In this document: in pieces, positions 52,437 through 61,365 of the stretch
Numbering within the stretch: position 1 is the first letter of the stretch
Layout of the letters: the number at the start of each line of letters is the position of its first letter
Assembly (NCBI RefSeq): GCF_900573885.1
Contig: NZ_UPSE01000533.1
Coordinates: forward strand, 186,001-250,000
Direction of reading: 5' to 3'
DNA length: 64,000 bases
Source: Pseudomonas viridiflava
Lineage (GTDB): Bacteria > Pseudomonadota > Gammaproteobacteria > Pseudomonadales > Pseudomonadaceae
Notes under the pieces: model-generated
What the model saw: only the letters and a program-made list of their open reading frames with translations
Told to the model about the DNA's origin: nothing
The model's database searches: none
Made by a program: the position numbers and the translations under genes

Positions 52437-53748
52437 ATAGCTCCCTGCTTCTTCGGTATTTAACAAATACGTAGACAACCCAAGGTAGCGCCCACAGGTA
52501 AGCACTGAAAAAACCAAAGAAAAAGAGTTTGAAGGGTAAGTATATGCAGATCAATAAGGTACCCAAACCTACATGGAGACCGTTCAATACAGAGGGAATA
52601 ACCAACGGCTCTCTTTTGAAGGCCCGCATGTAAACCGCCAGCCCGGTGATCACGAGCTGAAAAAACCATCCGATCGCCAGCAACGCTAGCGAAGTCGGGT
52701 CAACTAACCGGCTCGCAAGCGAAAAATAGATATCTAGACAACCCACAACTGCATACAAAATAGCTATGCCGATTATATAGCTGATACCTGCAAAAGCCAG
52801 ATGTCGAAAAAACATCACGTCCAAAGCGGAGTACTCTTTGCGCGCCACGTAAATATTGATTCTTGGCGTTACAACCGTAATCCACATATTTGAAATTCCA
52901 AATATCGCGGCGCACACCGCAACCGACAAACCCACCTGCCCAGCTTCAACGGGTGTGTAAAATTTGAATGCCATGGGCGCGAAAAACGACACGATGAAAT
53001 ATCCACTTACCCAACTAATCGAATAACGCCAGATCAACGGAAGTATCTCACGGAGCCATTGATGCGTATCCGTCTTTGCCAAGCCGAATAGCTGTACAAA
53101 AGTATTTCGGTAACTGGCCAGTACCAAAACTCCACCAGCGACGGAGGAAAGCGCAAGCGACAGTGCTAAGGCGTACAGCTCCAGCCCAGCCGTCAAAAAT
53201 AACAACGTGGCAGCTACGTTGATCACGCCTATCCTGAAGCGAATCTTCTGAATGCTACCCACGCTGTCGCAGCCCTCAATAAAGGACAACAACATACTGT
53301 TGATAAACACCAGTACCGACGCCGAACCATAAATGATCCAAGGTAGCACCCACTCAACCTGCGAGTTTTTAGTGCTTAATATGTAAACGCCAACCGTCAA
53401 AACCAGCGGAAAAACCACAAAAGCCATCACAACTGACCATTTCATGGCAAATACCCACAAGGTAGCCAAACGCCCAAGGTGTCTGGCGTCGCCGTTCAGA
53501 GTGGCGTCCTCATTGAACTTCAAGTGAGCGAATTCATGGGCCGAGAACATCATTAGCACTGCGGAGAAACCCATGTCGGCAAATACCGCAAGTGCGGCTA
53601 AACTAACGAAGGTATACCAGTAGCCCTGCGCTTCAGCAGAAAGGTAAAGCGGTATCAATAAAAGCAACAAAGGTCCAGAAATGAGCCTCCAGACCTGGTT
53701 GATTGCTGTATGTCGAAAATCATGACTCAGCAAATTTTTAATCTTCAT
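52426..53748 (-). CDS. Wzx-type O-antigen flippase
   Basis: A 440-residue membrane protein with 12 or so hydrophobic segments and the layout of the polysaccharide transporter family. The N-terminus INQVWRLISGPLLLLLIPLYLS is typical, with further segments through LALLAIGWFFQLVITGLAVYMR. It would move lipid-linked repeat units to the periplasmic side. Its presence, with no recognised ABC exporter, points to Wzx/Wzy assembly, although no Wzy is evident in the window. AT-rich composition suggests transfer. Confidence 0.85.
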   Translation of the reverse strand: MKIKNLLSHDFRHTAINQVWRLISGPLLLLLIPLYLSAEAQGYWYTFVSLAALAVFADMGFSAVLMMFSAHEFAHLKFNEDATLNGDARHLGRLATLWVFAMKWSVVMAFVVFPLVLTVGVYILSTKNSQVEWVLPWIIYGSASVLVFINSMLLSFIEGCDSVGSIQKIRFRIGVINVAATLLFLTAGLELYALALSLALSSVAGGVLVLASYRNTFVQLFGLAKTDTHQWLREILPLIWRYSISWVSGYFIVSFFAPMAFKFYTPVEAGQVGLSVAVCAAIFGISNMWITVVTPRINIYVARKEYSALDVMFFRHLAFAGISYIIGIAILYAVVGCLDIYFSLASRLVDPTSLALLAIGWFFQLVITGLAVYMRAFKREPLVIPSVLNGLHVGLGTLLICIYLPFKLFFFGFFSAYLWALPWVVYVFVKYRRSRELYAA

Positions 53749-53856
53749 TCCATATCCTAGGGTGACAACTCGAGGTTGCAGGGTTCAACAACCTCTCCAC
53801 CGAGCATATTACAGCGGCCGGAACCGGCGCTTCGCTTGCCTTTGAGCAGCACGCTC

Positions 53857-55050
53857 TCAAGTGACAACTTCCGGCTCCCCAGTGAATACCAGGCTTTTGT
53901 TTTTAAACAAGTACTCGAATTCATCCATTTCGATATTGCGCGCCATGTTCCAAAGGGCGGGCGCACGGTAGACCAACTCGAACTTATTCAAATCCACTTT
54001 AAATTGGTCAGCTTTCACAACACTATCGCGCGTGTGATTGATATGAAAGATAAATTTATTCGACATCCGATTAAAGTGACACAGATAGTTATCTACTGCT
54101 TCGACGGACATTTCTGCCAAGCTGTAAGAATTGAACACTAAATCCGCGCTACCATTTTGCATCCGAGCAATCTCAAAGTTTGGCATCAGCACTATATCGT
54201 AGTCATCCGGATTCAAGGTTCCGACATCCACCTCGCCATACAACGCTATTTTTTTATCCGGAAAGACACTAAGCAAATAGAACGCCGTTAGCGCTAGGTT
54301 TTCTGGCAGGTCAAAATCGTAATACGTAATATCGCTATTATCCCGAACTAGATAATAGGGCATCCCCCCAAATCCCCCTCCCAGCTCAACGACCACTTTG
54401 CGCTGTTTTCCGCCCCGAATCAGTCTGGCGATCATCGAGGCGTAATAATGCAGATAATCAGAACCCGCTCGAATAAACACATTATCGATCGTGAGCCCAT
54501 AAGGATTGCCAACATCTGGCGATTTAAGGCTGCTAATGCTGGCTGATTCGCCGATCGTCGAGCACCATAGTCGATAGCGGTGCAGAAAGTCATTCAAAAA
54601 GAGCCTTTTATTTTTCTGCTCAATATTATCAATGAAGAAATTCCGGAACATATCTAGAGGAAACCCATGCAAACCAACACTGCAGGGCTCACGAAAAAAA
54701 TTATTGTAAATAGCACTGACTTTTTCAACCGAACCAGTCGATAGTGCGTTCATAATTTCGCCCATGTAGCCTTGGTAAATCGGTAGCCACTCATTTCCCA
54801 CTTGATAAATGCTTGATGCAGATGCTTGGACTTCTTTAGCCTGATTGTAAGATCTGATAATGCGTTCAAAGATTTTTTTGTCGCTGACGTTCGATCTACG
54901 ATCAGCGAAGCCAGATTGGACAAGATCTGGATTAAAGTGTGGATCATTCGAATAATCCTTGGCGAAGAAAGCTGCCAACATACGACGTCTGACGAAATTT
55001 CTCAGCCGAGTGATAAACCCTTTACGAAACACTTTTTTCAGAATACCCAT
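53857..55050 (-). CDS. Putative sugar O-methyltransferase
   Basis: A protein of about 397 residues with an SAM-binding Rossmann core: VVVELGGGFGGMPYYLV (motif I), then YYDFDLPENLALTAFYLL and VLMPNFEIARMQNGSADLVFNSYSLAEMS. This pattern fits the putative sugar O-methyltransferase family found in surface-polysaccharide loci. The N-terminal 150 residues are basic and helical. The exact start is uncertain: the ATG pair at 55053/55050 has GGA nearby, while an in-frame GTG at 55095 is possible. The gene is clearly AT-richer than the flanks. A 108-base gap separates it from wzx. Confidence 0.75.
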   Translation of the reverse strand: MGILKKVFRKGFITRLRNFVRRRMLAAFFAKDYSNDPHFNPDLVQSGFADRRSNVSDKKIFERIIRSYNQAKEVQASASSIYQVGNEWLPIYQGYMGEIMNALSTGSVEKVSAIYNNFFREPCSVGLHGFPLDMFRNFFIDNIEQKNKRLFLNDFLHRYRLWCSTIGESASISSLKSPDVGNPYGLTIDNVFIRAGSDYLHYYASMIARLIRGGKQRKVVVELGGGFGGMPYYLVRDNSDITYYDFDLPENLALTAFYLLSVFPDKKIALYGEVDVGTLNPDDYDIVLMPNFEIARMQNGSADLVFNSYSLAEMSVEAVDNYLCHFNRMSNKFIFHINHTRDSVVKADQFKVDLNKFELVYRAPALWNMARNIEMDEFEYLFKNKSLVFTGEPEVVT

Positions 55051-55168
55051 CATATTTCCATATCTATTCGGCACGTAATTATTCGGAGTAAACACACTTC
55101 AGTAAGGCACAGACCCGAAGGCCCTCTCTCGTACAAGAGGATCTGATCAACCTCTGCGCTGTGTCTGA

Positions 55169-56176
55169 TCAGGCCTTCTTTGCCAATTCTCGCGCCACTT
55201 CGATAATCAAACTCTCCTGTCCTGCAACGACCTTACGCTCCCCGAGCCGGAAAAAGATATCTCGCGCATCCACCTTATACTCGGCCGCCGCCCGCGCCAC
55301 CGGCTTGGCGAATCCTGAAAACACTCCCGCCAAGCCACTGACAATCGAAAGAGGCGAAATCGAAGGGGCGCCAAACCCCAACTCTTGATCGGCAATGGAT
55401 GCTGCATCAAGAATTTTGAACAGATCCACGCCAGTATCGAATCCTAACTTGTGCAATACCCCCACAATCACTTCCAGCTGGGTATTACCAGCGCCAGCAC
55501 CAAAACCACGAATAGTACCGTCAATAATGGTGGCGCCCTCGTTGACCGCGGTGATCGAATTGATTACCGCCATCCCCAAGTTATTGTGACCATGGAAGCC
55601 AACGGGAATCGATAGGCCATTTACTAAGGTGCTGATGCGCGCTTTCACATCGTCCACCAGTTGTGCGCCTGCAGAATCCATAATGACGATGGCCTGAGCA
55701 CCGTAGGATTCCATTTTTCTGGCTTCTTCCAGAAGAGTCTGCGGGCTGGCCATATGCGTCATCATTAACACGCCCCAGGCTTCCTTATCGGCGCCGCGGA
55801 TATAACTGATATGACGACTAGTAACATCCGCCTCGGTGCAATGGGCGGCAATGCGAAACACATCGACACCCAGCTCAACGGCCTTGCTAAGGTCTTTTTT
55901 TATGGTGCAAAAACCTGGAATCACGTGGATGGCCAGACGGGTGCTGGTGAGGTTCTTACGGGCGATGCGCAGCACATCAACATCGCTTACCAGGCTTTCG
56001 CCCACCAACATTGAAGAGCCGCCAAGGCCATTGCCATGGCCTACTTCAACTATCGGCACGCTGGCCGTTTCAGCGGCCCGGCAGTAAGCGGCATAACTTT
56101 CCGCGCTCAATTTGTGGCCGACGGCATGGTTGCCGTCGCGCAAAGTCGGGTCGCTGATGAGGATCGCCTTAGACAT
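55169..56176 (-). CDS. 4-hydroxy-2-oxovalerate aldolase
   Basis: A 335-residue HMGL-like aldolase of the DmpG/BphI type. The metal and catalytic N-terminal motif is ISDPTLRDGNHAVGHKLS (Asp14, His17, His21), metal-binding histidines lie in PVGFHGHNNLGMAVINS, and the C-terminal half has DGTIRGFGAGAGNTQLEV. It interconverts 4-hydroxy-2-oxopentanoate with pyruvate and acetaldehyde. It overlaps the partner dehydrogenase by eight bases, as in catabolic operons where aldehyde is channelled between them. Here there is no meta-cleavage pathway; the pair sits behind branched-sugar genes, so a synthetic role is proposed. Confidence 0.9.
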   Translation of the reverse strand: MSKAILISDPTLRDGNHAVGHKLSAESYAAYCRAAETASVPIVEVGHGNGLGGSSMLVGESLVSDVDVLRIARKNLTSTRLAIHVIPGFCTIKKDLSKAVELGVDVFRIAAHCTEADVTSRHISYIRGADKEAWGVLMMTHMASPQTLLEEARKMESYGAQAIVIMDSAGAQLVDDVKARISTLVNGLSIPVGFHGHNNLGMAVINSITAVNEGATIIDGTIRGFGAGAGNTQLEVIVGVLHKLGFDTGVDLFKILDAASIADQELGFGAPSISPLSIVSGLAGVFSGFAKPVARAAAEYKVDARDIFFRLGERKVVAGQESLIIEVARELAKKA

Positions 56177-57071
56177 AATCGTATTCCTCCGCCACTGCCG
56201 ACACCGCAATCAGTTCAGCTACCGCAATAGCCGCACAGTTGATAATGTCCAGATTGCCTGCGTACTTGGGTAAGTAATCGCCTTCACCGATGACCTTAAT
56301 GGTCGTAAGCACCCGATCGCCCTCAATGGTGGGCGGCACTATCAGCTCATAGCCGGGCACGTAGGTTTTCAGGGTCGCCACCATCTTTTCCACCGACTCA
56401 CGAATGGCTGAAATGTCCGGATTAGATATCTTGGCGTAAATGGTGGTCTGCATATCGATCGGTGGGTTAGCCGGATTAAGGATCAGGATCGCCTTGGTAT
56501 GCTGAGCACCTGAAAATCGCATTAACGCTTCTTCTGTGGTCTCGATGTATTCGTCCAGATTGGCACGGGTTGCGGGGCCGGCGCTGCGCGAAGCAATGCT
56601 GGAAACCACCTCGATGTAGTCGATCTGCGGGTGCACTGCCGAAATGGCGCTGGCAATCGGGATAGAGGACTGCCCTCCGCAGGTAATCATGTTGATATTG
56701 CGCGCGCCGGTGTCCAAACATTCCTGAGCATTGATTGCCGGAATGCAAAATTCCCCGAGTTTAGCAGGCGTCATATCGATTACGGTTTTGCCCAGCTCAC
56801 GCAAAACGGCCCAATGTTCAACATGGGCATGGGCAGATGTGGCGTCGAAAACTACGTCGCAGATTTTTGGATTGGCAACGATGGCGTCGATGCCACGGTC
56901 GGAAACTGGAATACCCAGCTCCGCGGCGCGCAGCATTCCTGCCGAGTTGAGGTTTCGACCGGCAAACAGCGTGCAAATAAGGTGCGCCGAGCGGGTAACT
57001 TTCACCAGTAAATCGGTACCGATATTACCGGAACCAATAATTGCGACTCTAACTTTTCGGCTCCGGCTCAT
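56169..57071 (-). CDS. Acylating acetaldehyde dehydrogenase
   Basis: A 300-residue CoA-acylating dehydrogenase of the DmpF/BphJ/MhpF type. NAD-binding GSGNIG is at 13-18, catalytic Cys131 in NINMITCGGQSSIPIA, and VSSIASRSAGPATRANLDEYIETT is the usual dimer/aldolase-contact region. The start at 57071 has GGAGAAG upstream. It converts acetaldehyde and CoA to acetyl-CoA with NAD, or the reverse. Its coupling to the aldolase in an O-antigen locus is unusual; in reverse it could provide acetaldehyde from acetyl-CoA. Confidence 0.92.
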   Translation of the reverse strand: MSRSRKVRVAIIGSGNIGTDLLVKVTRSAHLICTLFAGRNLNSAGMLRAAELGIPVSDRGIDAIVANPKICDVVFDATSAHAHVEHWAVLRELGKTVIDMTPAKLGEFCIPAINAQECLDTGARNINMITCGGQSSIPIASAISAVHPQIDYIEVVSSIASRSAGPATRANLDEYIETTEEALMRFSGAQHTKAILILNPANPPIDMQTTIYAKISNPDISAIRESVEKMVATLKTYVPGYELIVPPTIEGDRVLTTIKVIGEGDYLPKYAGNLDIINCAAIAVAELIAVSAVAEEYDYV

Positions 57072-57102
57072 AAACTTCTCCAATTCATGTTACTCATTTT
57101 TA

Positions 57103-58035
57103 TCACCCGGCTGTTAGCAGCGCTGATATTTCCTCGCGCAACGTATCCAGAGCTGAATACGCCGGTCGATAGCCAAACTCGCCTGCCTTCTTATTGGTTG
57201 AGTAGTAGTGTGGCTTTAATCCTGTGGCGTTTACGGGCGCTGCGAGGCCAGGCACTATTTCATAGCGTAGTCCGAAATGCTCATGCATGGTTTGCAGCAG
57301 CGCCTGCTTTTCTACGGGCCCAGCCGAGTAACAATCCACAACCATATTTTGTGGCGCAGCAGTGAGAAGACAGCCAATTAGCTGATAAAAATCAGACGGA
57401 TGCAGGAAATCTCGCGACATCGGATCCGGCGAGGTCTGTAGAACGGCTCCGGACTTTATCGAGTTAATAATATCGACTATGAAAAATCTTGATGCGAGAC
57501 TCTGATGGCGACTGAAATAGTTGAACACTCGCACGTCGATAATTGCCAAATCAGCCAAAGCCCGATGACGCGCTTCCGCGTGCAACTTTGCAACGGCGTA
57601 GTAATTTTGCGGGCCAAGATTATTGACGGCGTAAGTAGCCAGGGTTTCGGTGCGGACCGGCTGATCAAAACTATCGCCATACACTGCTCCGCTAGAAATA
57701 AAAAGATAGCGTCGTGCTGGATGTTTTTTTAGCTCGGAGAGGATCAGGCTGTCGAATTCGAGCGTGATATCAAATATATCGCCACCCATTTGAGCCGCTC
57801 GCGAGGGATCGCCAACTCCTACGAAGTTCACCACCGCATCGTGAGCTTGAGAATCATATTGTCCATAGGCGAACACCTGATAGCGTCCAACTAGGCCCGC
57901 TTCTTGCAACCATGCCTCCATAGCAGCTATATCACGAACAAACAGTAGCAGCTCAAAAGCTGTACTCAACGCATTTGAGCGAATCCAGTCTTTGGCTATT
58001 TGGCTAGTCGCGCCGATGATAGCTACGCGGCTCAT
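57103..58035 (-). CDS. SDR-family reductase of the branched-sugar pathway
   Basis: A 310-residue extended SDR with an atypical nucleotide motif GATSQIA (8-14), Ser in FISSGAVYGDS and the YAVAK pair Tyr146/Lys150. It directly follows the thiamine-diphosphate enzyme and shares one base with it. In the yersiniose pathway the analogous step is YerF, which reduces the ketone of the new side chain; that role is inferred here from position and fold. Confidence 0.8.
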   Translation of the reverse strand: MSRVAIIGATSQIAKDWIRSNALSTAFELLLFVRDIAAMEAWLQEAGLVGRYQVFAYGQYDSQAHDAVVNFVGVGDPSRAAQMGGDIFDITLEFDSLILSELKKHPARRYLFISSGAVYGDSFDQPVRTETLATYAVNNLGPQNYYAVAKLHAEARHRALADLAIIDVRVFNYFSRHQSLASRFFIVDIINSIKSGAVLQTSPDPMSRDFLHPSDFYQLIGCLLTAAPQNMVVDCYSAGPVEKQALLQTMHEHFGLRYEIVPGLAAPVNATGLKPHYYSTNKKAGEFGYRPAYSALDTLREEISALLTAG

Positions 58036-59861
58036 TACAGACGCTTCGACTTTTCGTGCATCCCACCCAACATCGCCTTGTCCAGAACATCCCGCGGTAG
58101 CAACGGCGAGAGATCCTCTAACGGCGGCGAAACTAGCGAGCCGTCAGCGTTGGCGACTACCGAAAGTTTCGGGGAAAACAACTGTTCAGGATGCATGAAC
58201 ACTTCGCAGATTACCGGGCCGGTGGCGGCTTGGACTTTTTCCAGCGTGGCGTCGACTTCGTCCCACGTGCGGATTTGGAATGCCGGGATACCGAAGCCGG
58301 TGGCAAGTTTGGAAAAGTCTGGGCAAGAAACGCCAGAGGCTCGGTCGGTGCCTACGTAGGAGCCTTTGAATAGCGAGTTCTGGGTGTGCTTGATCATGAG
58401 GTAGCCGTCATTGTTGAAAATGAACAGCTTGATGGGCAACTGATGGTGCACAACGGTCTGCAATTCTTGCAGGTTCATCATCATGCCGCCGTCGCAGTTC
58501 AGGCACATGACTTCGCCACGGTCCGTGGCGAAGGAAACTCCAATGGCGGCGGGTAAGCCGTAGCCCATTTCGCCGAGCCCCGTGGAGGTCATCAGGCGTT
58601 GGCCATCTTTGATACGCAGAATCTGATGGCCGCACAACAGGGCAGTACCCATGTCGGTGACCACTATTTGGTCAGTTTTAAAGAAGCCGTTGAGATGCTG
58701 CATAAAGCGATAGGAGTTGATAAAACCGCCCTTGTCGGCGTGTTCCTCACCAACCCAGGGGAATTGCTCTGTGTAGCCACGGCACATGTGCAACCAATCG
58801 GCTCTCGACGGCATGCTGAGGTTAGCCAGACGCGACCGTAGCGCCTGAATAAACAGCCTGGCGTCACTGACAATGGCCTGTTCGGTTCGCACGGCGTGTT
58901 TCACGGCTTCAACGCGATCGATGTCGACTACATCAATGCGTGCGCCACGGGCCAGCTCGCTGAGATCGTAGCCAACTTGCGGAATGGCCAGGCGTGTACC
59001 AATGGCCAGAACGTAATCGCTATTCTGCAAGACAAAATTAGCGGCACGCTGGCCGTAAACACCGGCACGGCCGACGATGAGCGGGTGATCGGAGTCGACC
59101 ATATCAATACCCGCCCAGCTCACTAGGGCAGGCGCACCCAATGTTTCCAGCAGCGGTACGAGCTGCCCTTCGGCTCCAGCCAGACGAATACCGTTGCCCA
59201 GCCACAACAATGGACGTTCGGCGTTAAGCAAAGCCTGGATGACGCTATCGATCTGGGCGCTGACCTCGGCGCTGACGTCTTGGTTTTGTACCGGGGGCTC
59301 AAAGCGCAACATGGCTGCCGGCGGGATGTGGCTGGATTGAATATCCATCGGCACTTCTATCCAGGTAGGACCTGGACGCCCTTCAAGGGCCACATGCACG
59401 GCTTTTTCCAACTCGTAGACAGCTTGCTCCGGCTTGGTGACGCGCTGAGTGTATTTGCATACTTGGCTGACCATCTGGCACGAGTCGTAACCCTGCACGC
59501 CCCACATCCGCAGCGGGTTCTCGGGGAAGCAGAATTTAGAGTTTTCGTTTCCAGCAATTACCACGCACGGAATGGAGTCGGCCCAGGCGGACACCACGCC
59601 TGTCACACCATTGGTGGACCCGGCGCCGGTGGTCAGCAGCGCAGCAGCAAGACGACCATTAGTCCGGTAGTAAGTTTGCACAGCCATACAGGCGGCCTGC
59701 TCATGGTGCACGCAGACGATTTCCGAGTAACCACGGCGTGTAATGGCTTCGAACAGGTGGACGTTGCCGGCCCCAATAATACCGAACACATGCTGAATGC
59801 CCAGAGCTTCCAGCGCTTCGGCAATCTGCTCGCTAACTTTCACTTTATCCTGCGCTGCCAT
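58035..59861 (-). CDS. Thiamine-diphosphate-dependent carboligase (acetolactate-synthase-like, YerE-like)
   Basis: A 608-residue ThDP enzyme with the three domains of acetolactate synthases. The catalytic glutamate is Glu54 in CVHHEQAACMAVQTYYRTNGR (read HHEQAA), and the ThDP/Mg motif reads CDGGMMMNLQEL...FNNDGY near 455-480. AAGGAG lies eight bases before ATG 59861. Between CDP-dideoxyhexose genes and an SDR reductase it corresponds to YerE, which decarboxylates a 2-keto acid and adds the acyl unit to C4 of CDP-3,6-dideoxy-4-ketohexose. Which keto acid it uses is open: pyruvate would add two carbons, 4-hydroxy-2-oxopentanoate four. Confidence 0.88.
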   Translation of the reverse strand: MAAQDKVKVSEQIAEALEALGIQHVFGIIGAGNVHLFEAITRRGYSEIVCVHHEQAACMAVQTYYRTNGRLAAALLTTGAGSTNGVTGVVSAWADSIPCVVIAGNENSKFCFPENPLRMWGVQGYDSCQMVSQVCKYTQRVTKPEQAVYELEKAVHVALEGRPGPTWIEVPMDIQSSHIPPAAMLRFEPPVQNQDVSAEVSAQIDSVIQALLNAERPLLWLGNGIRLAGAEGQLVPLLETLGAPALVSWAGIDMVDSDHPLIVGRAGVYGQRAANFVLQNSDYVLAIGTRLAIPQVGYDLSELARGARIDVVDIDRVEAVKHAVRTEQAIVSDARLFIQALRSRLANLSMPSRADWLHMCRGYTEQFPWVGEEHADKGGFINSYRFMQHLNGFFKTDQIVVTDMGTALLCGHQILRIKDGQRLMTSTGLGEMGYGLPAAIGVSFATDRGEVMCLNCDGGMMMNLQELQTVVHHQLPIKLFIFNNDGYLMIKHTQNSLFKGSYVGTDRASGVSCPDFSKLATGFGIPAFQIRTWDEVDATLEKVQAATGPVICEVFMHPEQLFSPKLSVVANADGSLVSPPLEDLSPLLPRDVLDKAMLGGMHEKSKRL

Positions 59862-60014
59862 AAGCAAACTCCTTCCGTAAACGCGTTCGGTGAGGCCGGC
59901 GGTATTGCATGAATGCCGGGGTGAAACGTCCTGACCGGTGCTGCGTTCGCGCTAATTCTTCGTCGACCCAACCGCTCGACGCGTAAAAAACCCCTGCCGG
60001 TGGCGGGAGGCCTG

Positions 60015-61328
60015 TCAGAAACCGATGCCGAAAAACTCTTCAAGCTTTTCGCCAACAAAATCGAAATGCTCCTGGCCTAAGCCTGGATACACGCCCAACC
60101 AGAACGTCTGATTCATGGTGCGATCAGTGTTAGTCAGTTCGCCAACGACGCGGTATTCCAGGTTCTGGAAGTAAGGTTGGCGGGTCAGGTTGCCAGCGAA
60201 CAGCAGGCGGGTACCGATTTTGTTCTGGTCGAGGAATTTCAGCAGGTCGACACGCTGAACACCGCTGCTTTCTTTCAGGGTGACCGGAAAACCGAACCAG
60301 GATGGCTCGCTATTTGGCGTAGGCTCCGCGATCTCTAGAAAGTCGGACAGGCTGGCCAGACGCGCCTTGAGCAATTGAAAGTTGAGTTTGCGCGCGTCGA
60401 TGAACTCTTGCGCACGCTCCAATTGCGCCAAACCGCAGGCAGCCTGCATGTCGGTAATTTTAAGGTTGTAACCCAAGTGCGCGTACACATATTTGTGGTC
60501 ATAACCTTTGGGCAGGCTGCCCAATTGCTGACCAAACCGGTCGCCGCAAGTGTTATCGCAGCCCGGCGCGCAATAGCAGTCGCGACCCCAGTCGCGGAAC
60601 GACTCAGCGATAACCTTGAGTTGCGCGTTGTTGGTGAACACGGCCCCGCCTTCGCCCATAGTGATGTGGTGCGCGGGATAGAAGCTGAGGGTGGCAATAT
60701 CGCCGAACGTGCCGACCAACTTGCCGTCGTAGGCCGCGCCCAAGGCGTCGCAGCAATCTTCGACCAACCAAAGGTTGTACTTCTCGCAAAGTGCCTTGAC
60801 CTTGGCCAGGTCGAAGGGGTTGCCCAAGGTGTGTGCGAGCATGATCGCCTTGGTCTTCGGTGTGATGGCTGCCTCGATCAACTCAGAATCGATGTTGTGC
60901 GTGGCCATATCGACGTCGACGAACACTGGAACCGCACCGAACTGCACAATCGGGTTTACCGTTGTGGGAAAACCTGCCGCTACACCGATTACCTCGTCGC
61001 CTTTTTTTATCGCACGGTCACCTAATTTCGGTGAGGTCAAAGTGCTAAACGCCACCAGATTGGCTGAAGAACCAGAGTTGACCGAAAGCAGGTATTTAAC
61101 GCCAAGGAACTCCGCGAGTTTTTTCTCGAACTCGGCGTTGAAACGACCCGTAGTGAGCCAACCGTCCAGAGAGGCTTCCACCATCAGCTGCAGTTCACGC
61201 GCACCTATCACCTTACCGGACGGCGGAATGACACTTTCTCCGGCCACAAAAGGTTTAGGTGCCAATGCCGCTAGCGCGTACTGCTCAACGAGCTTGCTGA
61301 TTTCTTGGCGGAGCATATCGGGAGTCAT
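60015..61328 (-). CDS. rfbH: CDP-4-keto-6-deoxy-D-glucose 3-dehydrase (E1)
   Basis: A 437-residue PMP-dependent iron-sulfur enzyme (also ddhC). It has the E1 hallmark histidine His220 in place of the PLP lysine (FYPAHHITMGEGG). The [2Fe-2S] cysteines fit the E1 spacing C-X57-C-X-C-X7-C exactly: Cys193, Cys251, Cys253 and Cys261. With its reductase it removes the C3 hydroxyl of CDP-4-keto-6-deoxyglucose to give CDP-4-keto-3,6-dideoxyglucose. A 153-base gap without a gene separates it from the carboligase. Confidence 0.96.
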   Translation of the reverse strand: MTPDMLRQEISKLVEQYALAALAPKPFVAGESVIPPSGKVIGARELQLMVEASLDGWLTTGRFNAEFEKKLAEFLGVKYLLSVNSGSSANLVAFSTLTSPKLGDRAIKKGDEVIGVAAGFPTTVNPIVQFGAVPVFVDVDMATHNIDSELIEAAITPKTKAIMLAHTLGNPFDLAKVKALCEKYNLWLVEDCCDALGAAYDGKLVGTFGDIATLSFYPAHHITMGEGGAVFTNNAQLKVIAESFRDWGRDCYCAPGCDNTCGDRFGQQLGSLPKGYDHKYVYAHLGYNLKITDMQAACGLAQLERAQEFIDARKLNFQLLKARLASLSDFLEIAEPTPNSEPSWFGFPVTLKESSGVQRVDLLKFLDQNKIGTRLLFAGNLTRQPYFQNLEYRVVGELTNTDRTMNQTFWLGVYPGLGQEHFDFVGEKLEEFFGIGF

Positions 61329-61365
61329 GAATCTTCCTGCTTTATCAATTCGAATGAGGCGTACG

